The notes beneath the pieces are model-generated. The model worked only from the letters and a program-made list of their open reading frames with translations. It was not told the origin of the DNA and did not search any database. From an uncultured Prevotella sp. (GTDB lineage: Bacteria > Bacteroidota > Bacteroidia > Bacteroidales > Bacteroidaceae), in contig CALFUF010000089.1 in NCBI GenBank assembly GCA_937916405.1, positions 1 to 32,261 of the forward strand: DNA of 32,261 bases, in the 5' to 3' direction. This document shows positions 7,323 through 15,243 of the stretch, in pieces. The position numbers and the translations under genes are program-made. How positions within the stretch are numbered: position 1 is the stretch's first letter; each line of letters opens with the position of its first letter.

Positions 7323-8033
7323 TTAGAAGTTCCATTTAACAGCAAGAGTCGGATTCCAGAAGAAAGTCTTGGTGCTCTCTGGATCGGAATTATATACAAA
7401 GTTATTGGAGAACTCCCACTCTGTACCAACACTGAAATGCTCTGTGAAGTTATACCACAACTGAGGCTCAGAGAGGATGACCAAACATCCATGATTATTA
7501 GCCTTCTCACCACGCCAGAAGTCAATAAAGCCGGCAAAACGCAGTTTGTTATTGAAGAAATTCAGTCCCCATACACCTGTCAACTGAGCACTGGCATAAG
7601 CATGGGTATTGTCGTAGCTCTTAAAATATTGCTTATACAGCAGCTGAACAGACCATGTCTTGGAGAAATCAGCAGTATGTCCGTTATAAGCGGCACCTAA
7701 AAGGGCTGACTGCTGGAAACTACCATTACGACTCAGTCCACCGTCATATTCGACATGGGCAGCAAAAGGAGACTGCTTGCCTAAATTGAACTCACGGGAA
7801 ATCTCAGTGTAGGCACTCTCCGTGAAATGGCTGCTCAAGTCAACATCCACGAAATAGTACCAAGAACCCCATTTGTCAGCTTTGAACTGCTCAAGCGTGA
7901 TGGTTACTTTCTGGCGGTTCGACTCCTCAACAGTATAGATGTTACGTCCAAAGTCATAGTGTACTTGGATGTTCTGAGCTCCTGCTGTCATAGTCATGGC
8001 AAAGAGCAAAAGAGATAGAATCTGTTTTTTCAT
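7323..8033 (-). CDS. DUF5020 family outer-membrane protein, Tsx-like channel
   Basis: This is a 236-residue protein with a signal peptide (MKKQILSLLLFAMTMTAGAQ). The mature part shows alternating aromatic strands of a small beta-barrel and ends in Phe (LAVKWNF), the usual last residue of outer-membrane barrels. Motifs GSWYYFVDVDLS and NPTLAVKW resemble DUF5020 proteins, which are related to nucleoside-specific Tsx channels. The likely role is passage of nucleosides across the outer membrane. It lies 31 bases after the purine permease gene in the same direction, so outer and inner membrane purine uptake would be made together. Family assignment comes from recall of the pattern. Confidence 0.75.
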   Translation of the reverse strand: MKKQILSLLLFAMTMTAGAQNIQVHYDFGRNIYTVEESNRQKVTITLEQFKADKWGSWYYFVDVDLSSHFTESAYTEISREFNLGKQSPFAAHVEYDGGLSRNGSFQQSALLGAAYNGHTADFSKTWSVQLLYKQYFKSYDNTHAYASAQLTGVWGLNFFNNKLRFAGFIDFWRGEKANNHGCLVILSEPQLWYNFTEHFSVGTEWEFSNNFVYNSDPESTKTFFWNPTLAVKWNF

Positions 8034-8064
8034 AATTAGATATATTTAAATGATTATACATATT

Positions 8065-9381
8065 TTATAATAGTGGGGCAACATACTTCAACACAAAGAA
8101 GACAGCAAGGATATACATCATCGCTGTTAACTCACGATGACGACCTGTGCACACTTTCACGATAACATAGGAGAGCAAGCCTAAAACAATACCCTCAGAG
8201 ATACTTGCTGTAAAAGGCATCATCAGGATAGTCATCAAACAAGGCATCGACTCTGTAAAATCAATAAAGTCAATATGTACAATCTGACGAAGCATCATCA
8301 CACCTACCAAGAACAAGGCACTGGTCGTTGCAGCAGACGGAATCATAAGAAATACAGGGGAGAAGAACAAAGACAGGAAGAAAAGTCCTGCAACAGTAAG
8401 AGCGGTCAGTCCGGTACGACCACCCTCTACGATTCCCGTAGTACTCTCCACATAAGTCGTCACGGTAGAGGTTCCGCATAAGGCACCAATTGTAGTACCA
8501 ACGGCATCTGCCATCAGCGCTTTGTTAAGACCTGGAATCTTGCCTGTCTCTTTATCCACCATGCCTGCACCTGTTGAAGCACCAATCAATGTTCCTATCG
8601 TGTCAAACAAGTCCATAAAGAGTAAAGTTGCCACAACGATATAATAGTCAATATCCAAAGAAATGAAACGAGAGAAATCCATTTGTAAAGCAACAGGCTC
8701 TATAGAATGAGGAAAACTTAGTATGGTAAAATTCTCAGGAATCTCCGTCACGCCCAAAGGAATACCTATTACCGTCATTATCAAGATTGTATAAAACAAA
8801 GCACCTTTGACCTTCAAGCTCAACAATATAGCACCTAATACAATACCAAGGATGGCAACCATTGACGTCTCATTCCATGGTCCCAAGCCAGTCACGGTAG
8901 CCTCATTCGCAACTACAATACCTCCATTTTTCAGACCGATGAAGGCAATAAACAAGCCAATACCCACAGAGATAGAATAGCGCAGATTCATTGGAATTGA
9001 ATTGACAATTGCCTCTCGAATCTTAAAAATAGTCAAGACAATAAAAAAGATGCCTTCTATCAATACAGCGGCTATCGCTTCTTGCCACGTATAACCCATC
9101 ACAATGACCAAGGTATAGGCAAAAAAGGCATTCAGCCCCATACCTGACGCAAGAGCAAACGGCATTTTCGCATAAAAAGCCATCACAGCCGTAGCCACCA
9201 CAGCGGCAATAACAGTCGCTGAAAACACAGCGCCTTTATCCATACCCGTCTCTCCTAATACAATTGGATTGACGGCAAGGATGTACGACATGGTTAAAAA
9301 GGTTGTTAGTCCTGCCAACATCTCTATTCTGACAGAATGTTTCTGGGAATCAAATCCCAACCAAGATAGTAATGCTTTCAT
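8065..9381 (-). CDS. Purine (adenine/guanine-type) permease, AzgA-like NCS2
   Basis: This is a 438-residue inner-membrane protein with 12 or more hydrophobic segments. It opens with the family pattern MKALLSWLGFDSQKHSVRIE followed by AGLTTFLTMSYILAVNP. Later come GMGLNAFFAYTLV, LFMDLFDTIGTLIG and ADAVGTTIGALCGTSTVTTYVES, the hallmark stretches of AzgA-type nucleobase permeases. It should import hypoxanthine, guanine or adenine with protons. Length is normal. It starts 7 bases after lpxB and is followed by the Tsx-like gene, so it is probably the third gene of the surE operon. Confidence 0.9.
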   Translation of the reverse strand: MKALLSWLGFDSQKHSVRIEMLAGLTTFLTMSYILAVNPIVLGETGMDKGAVFSATVIAAVVATAVMAFYAKMPFALASGMGLNAFFAYTLVIVMGYTWQEAIAAVLIEGIFFIVLTIFKIREAIVNSIPMNLRYSISVGIGLFIAFIGLKNGGIVVANEATVTGLGPWNETSMVAILGIVLGAILLSLKVKGALFYTILIMTVIGIPLGVTEIPENFTILSFPHSIEPVALQMDFSRFISLDIDYYIVVATLLFMDLFDTIGTLIGASTGAGMVDKETGKIPGLNKALMADAVGTTIGALCGTSTVTTYVESTTGIVEGGRTGLTALTVAGLFFLSLFFSPVFLMIPSAATTSALFLVGVMMLRQIVHIDFIDFTESMPCLMTILMMPFTASISEGIVLGLLSYVIVKVCTGRHRELTAMMYILAVFFVLKYVAPLL

Positions 9382-9388
9382 AAATGTA

Positions 9389-10513
9389 TTAATTATTTAT
9401 TTGAGTTATAAGTTTATATATCAATTGAGCTGCCATATCAGGGGCACGACTATCGCCAAGACGACGATGTACTTCCTCATAGCCCTCTAACATCTGCTTG
9501 CGTGCGGTACCTTTAGGAAGAATTGCTTCCAAATGGTCACGAATATTCTCTACACTAAAAGTATCTGCCACTAACTCTGGAACTACCTCTTTATCGGCAA
9601 TAAGGTTGACTAATGAGATGTAACGTACTTTTAGGAAATGTTTTTTCATAAAAGCAATAACTTGAGGAATAGGAGTTTCATAGCACACCACCTGCGGGAC
9701 ACGGAACATCGCTGTCTCCAAAGTCGCCGTACCACTTGTCACCAACGCTGCCACCGCTTTAGATAACAATGGATAGGTTTGGTTTTCTACCAGACGGACT
9801 GTCGTTCCTTGAAGGAACGATTCATAATATGAACGTTCTATACTTGGTGCCCCAGCCAATACAATATCATAGGAATTTGCTAAATGTTTTGTTGCCGCTA
9901 TCATTGCAGGAAGATTATCTTTAATCTCCTGTTTCCGAGATCCTGCAAGCAACGCGATGACAGGATTCCCAGAGTTCTCTGAGTGATTATAGCTTTCTAA
10001 AAACTCCCTGACCTCTTGTGCTGTTGGATTACCTACATAATGAATGGGATAATGATGCTTTTTCTCAAAGAAATCCTCCTCGAAAGGTAAGATAGAGAAA
10101 AGTTCGTCAACATCTCGCTTAATATTCTTAATACGGTATTCTTTCCATGCCCATATCTTAGGAGAGATATAATAATAGACAGGTATTTGGGTATTCGCCT
10201 TGACGAATTTCGCTATTTTCAAATTAAAACCTGGGTAATCAACCAAGATAACCACATCAGGCTGCCAATGCAAAATATCCTGCTGACACATCTTCATATT
10301 TCGAAGAATAGTAGGAAGATGGAGTAATACAGGAATAAAACCCATATAAGCTAATTCCTTATAATGCTTAACGCGAGTTCCACCCACGGCAGCCATTAAA
10401 TCACCTCCAAAGAAACGGAACTCAGCGTGCTCATCCTGTTTCCTCAACGACTGCATCAGATGCGATGCATGAAGATCACCACTCGCCTCACCAACTATCA
10501 GATAGTATCTCAT
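9389..10513 (-). CDS. lpxB: Lipid-A-disaccharide synthase
   Basis: This is a 374-residue GT19 glycosyltransferase, the usual length. LpxB joins UDP-2,3-diacylglucosamine and lipid X to form the lipid A disaccharide at the inner face of the cytoplasmic membrane. Recognisable stretches are YYLIVGEASGDLHASHLM at the N-terminus, FFGGDLM, DYPGFNLKIAKF, YYISPKIWAWKEYRI, HYVGNP, ALLAGSRKQEI and TSGTATLET (donor-binding region). The gene overlaps surE by four bases (ATGA type), showing translational coupling. Bacteroidales commonly pair surE with lpxB. Confidence 0.95.
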   Translation of the reverse strand: MRYYLIVGEASGDLHASHLMQSLRKQDEHAEFRFFGGDLMAAVGGTRVKHYKELAYMGFIPVLLHLPTILRNMKMCQQDILHWQPDVVILVDYPGFNLKIAKFVKANTQIPVYYYISPKIWAWKEYRIKNIKRDVDELFSILPFEEDFFEKKHHYPIHYVGNPTAQEVREFLESYNHSENSGNPVIALLAGSRKQEIKDNLPAMIAATKHLANSYDIVLAGAPSIERSYYESFLQGTTVRLVENQTYPLLSKAVAALVTSGTATLETAMFRVPQVVCYETPIPQVIAFMKKHFLKVRYISLVNLIADKEVVPELVADTFSVENIRDHLEAILPKGTARKQMLEGYEEVHRRLGDSRAPDMAAQLIYKLITQINN

Positions 10514-11280
10514 AAATCCCAGCCCTTCATCCGTTCTATCATCTCATAAGATGTCACATCTATCTTTGTGGGGGTGATAGCTACATAACCATGTTGGAGA
10601 GCCCAATTGTCAGTATCTTCTGCCTCGGGCTCGTCATTTGTATATCTTCCTATCATCCACCAATAATCGTAACCACGAGGATGACGACATTTAACCACTT
10701 CATTCGCCCAGGTTCCTGGAGCCATACGACATACCTTTACCCCTTTGAACTGATTTGTTAAAGGGAAGTTCACGTTCAGACAAACACCTTTAGGAAGACC
10801 CTCGTCCAACACCTTACGCACCATTTTGCGAATAATTGGACGTAACGGTTCAAAATCAGCATAGATGTCATGGGAACACAAGGAGAAAGCCACAGATGGG
10901 ATATATTTCATACAGCCCTCCAAAGTCACTCCCATAGTACCACTATAATGAACATTGACAGAAGCATTGTCTCCGTGATTGATTCCACCGATGATCATCT
11001 GAGGACGACGTTCTTTACAAAGTTCCTCCAATGCGAGTTTTACGCAATCAACAGGGGTTCCGTTACATGACCACACCTCCAATCCGTCCTCTTGTACCCA
11101 GGGAGTTAATGTTAAAGGATCGTTTGCAGTAAAAGCACACGCAGAACCGCTTCTTCCTTCATCTGGTGCACATACCAGGATATCAGCCATGTCTCGTATC
11201 ATCTCTACCAAACAATTAATACCCTTTGCTTGATAGCCATCATCATTGGAAATTAGTATAAAAGGTTTCTTATTTTCCAT
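10510..11280 (-). CDS. surE: 5'/3'-nucleotidase SurE
   Basis: This is a 256-residue metal-dependent phosphatase acting on nucleoside monophosphates. The N-terminal metal site is ISNDDGYQAKG (D13, D14), followed by VCAPDEGRSGSACAFT with the conserved Ser and by GINHGDNASVNVHYSGTMG with the conserved Asn. The frame extends upstream to a TTG at 11304, but that codon lies inside the -7 element of the gene's own promoter, so ATG 11280 is the start. It is the first gene of the minus-strand operon with lpxB, the purine permease and the Tsx-like channel. A nucleotidase with purine transporters suggests a salvage link, which is an inference. Confidence 0.93.
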   Translation of the reverse strand: MENKKPFILISNDDGYQAKGINCLVEMIRDMADILVCAPDEGRSGSACAFTANDPLTLTPWVQEDGLEVWSCNGTPVDCVKLALEELCKERRPQMIIGGINHGDNASVNVHYSGTMGVTLEGCMKYIPSVAFSLCSHDIYADFEPLRPIIRKMVRKVLDEGLPKGVCLNVNFPLTNQFKGVKVCRMAPGTWANEVVKCRHPRGYDYWWMIGRYTNDEPEAEDTDNWALQHGYVAITPTKIDVTSYEMIERMKGWDL

Positions 11281-11301
11281 GAAAAAATTACTATTTGCCT
11301 G

Positions 11302-11309
11302 CAAATTTA
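11302..11309 (-). promoter_or_regulatory. -7 element of the surE promoter
   Basis: On the minus strand this reads TAAATTTG, matching TAnnTTTG, and lies 21 bases before the surE ATG. The -33 box is not clear. Confidence 0.4.
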
Positions 11310-11351
11310 CTAAAAAAGGTTGAGATTTTACTGATTCTCGTATAAAATTCG

Positions 11352-11359
11352 TAACTTTG
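11352..11359 (+). promoter_or_regulatory. -7 element of the parA promoter
   Basis: TAACTTTG matches the Bacteroidota -7 consensus 32 bases before the parA ATG. A weak T-rich -33 lies near 11326-11329. It diverges from the surE promoter about 45 bases away. Confidence 0.5.
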
Positions 11360-11391
11360 TCGCCACTATCTTTAAAGATGTAAGATTGATT

Positions 11392-12156
11392 ATGGGAAAG
11401 ATAATTGCTTTAGCAAACCAAAAAGGTGGTGTGGGTAAAACAACTACCACTATAAACCTTGCCGCCTCACTTGCCACCTTGGAGAAAACAGTCCTTGTGG
11501 TCGATGCTGACCCACAGGCTAACGCCTCCAGTGGACTTGGCGTTAATATTCAGGAGGTGGAATGCTCTTTATATGAGTGTATTATAGACAAAGCTGATGT
11601 ACGCGACGCTATTTACACCACAGATATTGATGGACTTGATATTATTCCGAGTCATATAGATCTAGTAGGCGCAGAGATAGAAATGCTGAACTTGAAGAAC
11701 AGAGAAAATGTAATAGGACAGTTATTGGCTCCTATTCGTGATGATTATGATTACATCCTCATTGACTGCTCTCCTTCTTTGGGGTTGATTACAGTGAATG
11801 CCCTGACGGCAGCAAACTCTGTGATTATTCCAGTACAATGTGAATACTTTGCTTTGGAAGGTATCAGCAAATTACTTAACACCATTCGTATTATCAAAAG
11901 CAAGTTGAACCCGAAACTAGAGATTGAGGGCTTTTTGCTGACGATGTATGACTCACGTCTACGTCTTGCTAATCAAATTTATGATGAGGTGAAACGCCAT
12001 TTTCAGGAACTGGTATTCAAGACCGTTATACAACGCAATGTTAAACTGTCAGAGAGCCCCAGTCATGGTCTTCCCGTTATTTTATATGATGCTGACTCAA
12101 CGGGTTCGAAGAACCACCTTGCTCTAGCAAAGGAGATTATCAATAAGAACAATTAA
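11392..12156 (+). CDS. parA: Chromosome-partitioning ATPase ParA/Soj
   Basis: This is a 254-residue ParA of the short chromosomal (Soj) type. The deviant Walker A is ANQKGGVGKTTTTINLA, with the signature Lys. VVDADPQANAS is the Walker A' strand and YDYILIDCSPSLGLIT the Walker B. With ATP it binds DNA and pulls ParB-parS complexes, separating chromosome origins. The frame opens at a TTG at 11386, but ATG 11392 gives the normal start MGKIIALANQ. parB follows after 6 bases. No helix-turn-helix precedes the ATPase, unlike plasmid P1-type ParA, so it is chromosomal. Confidence 0.95.
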   Translation: MGKIIALANQKGGVGKTTTTINLAASLATLEKTVLVVDADPQANASSGLGVNIQEVECSLYECIIDKADVRDAIYTTDIDGLDIIPSHIDLVGAEIEMLNLKNRENVIGQLLAPIRDDYDYILIDCSPSLGLITVNALTAANSVIIPVQCEYFALEGISKLLNTIRIIKSKLNPKLEIEGFLLTMYDSRLRLANQIYDEVKRHFQELVFKTVIQRNVKLSESPSHGLPVILYDADSTGSKNHLALAKEIINKNN

Positions 12157-12162
12157 GACAAC

Positions 12163-13086
12163 ATGGCAGTAAGAAAGAAATACGATAGAAATGTATTAGG
12201 ACGCGGACTAGATGACCTTGGTAGCGGGCGTGGACTAGATGCATTGATCGACACTGGTGAGGTTCGTACACAAGGGAGCTCCAACCTCAACGAGATTGAG
12301 ATTTCTCTCATTGAGCCAAATCCCAATCAGCCTCGTCGAGAGTTCGACCAAGGGGCTTTACAAGAATTGGCAAATAGTATCAATGAGGTTGGTATTATCC
12401 AACCTATTACACTCCGCCAGATGAATAATGGGAAGTACCAAATTATCGCAGGAGAACGTCGTTGGCGCGCCTCTCAGTTAGCTGGTCTTACTACTATTCC
12501 TGCTTATATCCGTACCGTTGAAGATGAGGGTGTCATGGAGATGGCTCTTGTAGAGAACATCCAAAGAGAGGATTTGAACGCCATTGAGGTGGCTCTTGCC
12601 TATCAACATCTGGCAGAAACGACAGGTATGACTCAGGATAAAATTTCCAAGCGTGTAGGTAAAAGCCGTGCTGCGGTTACCAATTATCTCCGTCTGCTGA
12701 AACTCCCCGCCCAAATCCAGATGGCATTAAAGAATCACGAAATAGACATGGGTCATGCCCGTGCTTTACTTGCCATTGACAGTCCTTCTGCCCAAATAAA
12801 ACTATTTAAGGAGATTCAGAAGCAACAATACTCTGTCCGAAAGGTAGAGGAGATGGTACAGGCTTTAAAAAATGGCGAAGACATAAAAACTGCCAAAAAC
12901 AAAATGGCTTTGAAGTCTCAACTCCCTGAGGAATTCAGTATTTTGAAAGACAGACTATCTCAGTTCTTCCAGACGAAAGTACAAATGACTTGTTCTCCAA
13001 AAGGAAAGGGGAAAATCAGCATCTCTTTCGACAATGAAGAGGAGTTAGAACGTATCATGAATACACTCGATAGTGTTAACAAATAA
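12163..13086 (+). CDS. parB: Chromosome-partitioning protein ParB
   Basis: This is a 307-residue ParB/Spo0J. An early GRGLDDLGSGRGLDALI segment probably contacts ParA. The ParB N domain contains NPNQPRREFD and the CTP-binding box AGERRWRAS. ENIQREDLNAIEVALAY and the helix-turn-helix around QDKISKRVGKSRAAVTNYLRLLKLP bind parS. A C-terminal dimerisation domain ends LERIMNTLDSVN. Clamp loading on parS with CTP is the known mechanism of the family. No parS-like palindrome was seen by eye in this window. Confidence 0.95.
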   Translation: MAVRKKYDRNVLGRGLDDLGSGRGLDALIDTGEVRTQGSSNLNEIEISLIEPNPNQPRREFDQGALQELANSINEVGIIQPITLRQMNNGKYQIIAGERRWRASQLAGLTTIPAYIRTVEDEGVMEMALVENIQREDLNAIEVALAYQHLAETTGMTQDKISKRVGKSRAAVTNYLRLLKLPAQIQMALKNHEIDMGHARALLAIDSPSAQIKLFKEIQKQQYSVRKVEEMVQALKNGEDIKTAKNKMALKSQLPEEFSILKDRLSQFFQTKVQMTCSPKGKGKISISFDNEEELERIMNTLDSVNK

Positions 13087-13098
13087 AGTGTCATTGCC

Positions 13099-13851
13099 TT
13101 GAAATATCTGAATGTCATATACATACTTCGTTCTGTGCTCATCATATTGCTGATGGGCATAGGAGTACAGTGTTTGGCACAAACGGAACAAAAGAATACT
13201 CCGAAAGACAGTATCGCCATCATGATGGCTCGCATTGACTCTCTCACCCGTGCCGACTCGGTCATCACCATACAAGAAGAAAAGCCCGCACAATCAATAA
13301 TGATAGACTCTACTCGTATAGTGAAACCTAAACGTGATTGGAGTACATGGCGTCCAGACCCTAAACGAGCTTTATGGCTTGCTTTGGTATTGCCAGGAGC
13401 AGGACAGATATACAACCGCAAATACTGGAAACTACCTATTATTTATGGAGGATTCATTGGTTGTATCTATGCCCTTACTTGGAATAACATGATGTACAAA
13501 GACTATTCACAGGCTTATTTAGACATCATGGACAACGACCCTAACACTGATAGTTATAACAAATTCCTACACTTAGGTGTGGAGATTAACAGCTCGAATG
13601 AAGAACGCTATAAGGAGATATTCAAGAATCGTAAGGACAAATACCGTCGTTGGCGTGATATGAGTTTCTTCGTCATGATAGGTGTCTATGCGCTATCAGT
13701 CATTGATGCCTATGTGGATGCGGAACTTTCCGCATTTGATATTTCCAAAGACCTGAGTTTAAAGGTCGAGCCTACTGTCATCCCCAACCATTCTGGCGGC
13801 AACCCATTGCAAGCACAGTCGTTGGGAGTTAACTGCAAATTAAATTTTTAA
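13099..13851 (+). CDS. DUF5683 domain membrane/secreted protein
   Basis: This is a 250-residue protein starting at a TTG (13099). The next in-frame ATG would cut into the signal peptide (LKYLNVIYILRSVLIILLMGIGVQCLAQ), so the TTG start is preferred. The core after residue about 85 has DPKRALWLALVLPGAGQIYNRKYWKLPIIYGGFIG, the DUF5683 pattern of hydrophobic hairpin segments. A further membrane segment lies near MSFFVMIGVYALSVIDAYVDAELS. The C-terminus LGVNCKLNF looks like a strand. Function is unknown. Its position between parB and a lytic transglycosylase suggests an envelope role. Gaps on both sides are 12 bases. Confidence 0.8.
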   Translation: MKYLNVIYILRSVLIILLMGIGVQCLAQTEQKNTPKDSIAIMMARIDSLTRADSVITIQEEKPAQSIMIDSTRIVKPKRDWSTWRPDPKRALWLALVLPGAGQIYNRKYWKLPIIYGGFIGCIYALTWNNMMYKDYSQAYLDIMDNDPNTDSYNKFLHLGVEINSSNEERYKEIFKNRKDKYRRWRDMSFFVMIGVYALSVIDAYVDAELSAFDISKDLSLKVEPTVIPNHSGGNPLQAQSLGVNCKLNF

Positions 13852-13863
13852 AAACAAGCAAGA

Positions 13864-15189
13864 ATGATCAGCAAGAAATTACTAATACTACTTGCCATAC
13901 TTTTGGGCATGTCAATGAACGTACAGGCACAGGTTGTGACTGAAGACGAAGAAGATGTTGACGAGGAAGACGAGATTGTTGTAATAGACCAAAGTGGTAA
14001 TGAGGAAATCATTGATTTCCCTGAGGCAATGACTTACGACCTTGACAGTCTGCTGAACGAATATATGTCTAAGACTTATCTCTCGTCCAGTGACTGTAAT
14101 ATGAGAAACGAGAATCCTTCTTACCCCGAAGAAGTTTTTATCGATCGCCTATCTCGTATGCCAACTATCATGGAGATGGCACACAATAGTGTTGTCCAGC
14201 AATTCATAGACCGTTACTGTACTCGTTTGCGCGGCACCATATCGTATATACTCGGGGCAAGTAATTTCTATATGCCTATATTCGAGGAGGCTTTGGAGAC
14301 TTATCAGATTCCACTGGAATTGAAATATCTGCCCGTCATTGAGTCAGCACTCAACCCTAAGGCGGTCTCCCGTGTCGGTGCCACAGGACTCTGGCAGTTC
14401 ATGCCCGCCACAGGTAAGCAATATCATTTGCAAATGAACTCACTGGTAGACGAGCGTCGTGATCCTATCAAAGCATCGTATGCAGCCGCTCATCTGTTGA
14501 GTGATCTTTATAAGGTATTTGGCGACTGGAACCTGGTAATCGCAGCCTATAACTGTGGACCAGGTAATGTGAGCAAGGCGATTCAGCGTTCTGGTGGTTC
14601 TAAGGACTATTGGCATATCTACCCCTATTTACCAAGGGAGACACGTGGGTATGTGCCTGCTTTTATTGCCGCCAACTATATGATGACTTATTATTCTTTG
14701 CATAACATCTGCCCTATGACCAGCCGCTTGCCTGCACAAACAGACACAGTGATGGTTACCAAGAAGATACACTTGGAGCAGATCGCGAAGGTCCTGAATA
14801 TCGATATAGAAATGCTACGTGCCCTCAATCCCATGTATCGACATGATATTATCCCAGGTAATTCTGAGCCTTACGCTCTCCGCTTGCCACAAGCTGATGT
14901 CAACAGATACATTGAGAACGAGGATGCCATCTGTAACTATAGAGCCAGTGAACTGCTGACCAACCGTGTTCAGGTGGAGGTCAACGACTATACCCCAACC
15001 TATTATCACAAGAGCAAGCGCTCTTATAAGAAAGGGCGCAAGGGACGTGTTGGGCGCCATGCCAAAGCTCGTCATGGTGGCAAGAAAGCCTCAACCCGCA
15101 ATAAGGCTCGGGCTGGTAAGGGAAAAGGAAAGAGTGGTAGCAAGGCAAAAGGAAAAGGACGTAAGTCATCCAAGAAAAGACGCAGATAA
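13864..15189 (+). CDS. mltD: MltD-like lytic transglycosylase with basic tail
   Basis: This is a 441-residue periplasmic enzyme that cleaves the glycan strands of peptidoglycan, forming 1,6-anhydro-muramic ends. A signal peptide (LLILLAILLGMSMNVQAQ) precedes an acidic linker. The SLT domain runs about residues 115-275, with the catalytic Glu near 160 (LKYLPVIESALNP), AVSRVGATGLWQFMPATG, and AAYNCGPGNVSKAI. A LysM-like unit lies near 294-345 (IHLEQIAKVLNIDIEMLRALNP). The last 59 residues (from 383) are almost all Lys, Arg, Gly and Ser, an unusual highly basic tail that could bind the wall, teichoic-like polymers or nucleic acid. Symbol by family similarity. Confidence 0.88.
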   Translation: MISKKLLILLAILLGMSMNVQAQVVTEDEEDVDEEDEIVVIDQSGNEEIIDFPEAMTYDLDSLLNEYMSKTYLSSSDCNMRNENPSYPEEVFIDRLSRMPTIMEMAHNSVVQQFIDRYCTRLRGTISYILGASNFYMPIFEEALETYQIPLELKYLPVIESALNPKAVSRVGATGLWQFMPATGKQYHLQMNSLVDERRDPIKASYAAAHLLSDLYKVFGDWNLVIAAYNCGPGNVSKAIQRSGGSKDYWHIYPYLPRETRGYVPAFIAANYMMTYYSLHNICPMTSRLPAQTDTVMVTKKIHLEQIAKVLNIDIEMLRALNPMYRHDIIPGNSEPYALRLPQADVNRYIENEDAICNYRASELLTNRVQVEVNDYTPTYYHKSKRSYKKGRKGRVGRHAKARHGGKKASTRNKARAGKGKGKSGSKAKGKGRKSSKKRRR

Positions 15190-15196
15190 CATATAC

Positions 15197-15232
15197 TATA
15201 GTACCTATAGCAACTATAGTCCCTATAATATA
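15197..15232 (+). repeat. Four 9-bp tandem units before rel/spoT
   Basis: TATAGTACC, TATAGCAAC, TATAGTCCC and TATAATATA follow each other directly in the 54-base gap between mltD and the rel/spoT start. Each begins TATA at a strict 9-base period. It may be a slippage-prone leader or an AT-rich binding array. Confidence 0.55.
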
Positions 15233-15243
15233 TAATAAGGTAT

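Noticed and set aside
7212..7700. Long plus-strand frame opposite the DUF5020 gene
   Set aside because: It is antisense to a gene with a signal peptide and barrel pattern, and its residues look random.
11386..13086. Plasmid-type partition module
   Set aside because: ParA is short without an N-terminal helix-turn-helix, and the neighbours are conserved chromosomal genes. No replication gene or clear parS is present.
14966..15235. Overlapping basic reading frame at the end of mltD
   Set aside because: It is a frame shadow of the Lys/Arg-rich tail with no start signal or family match.
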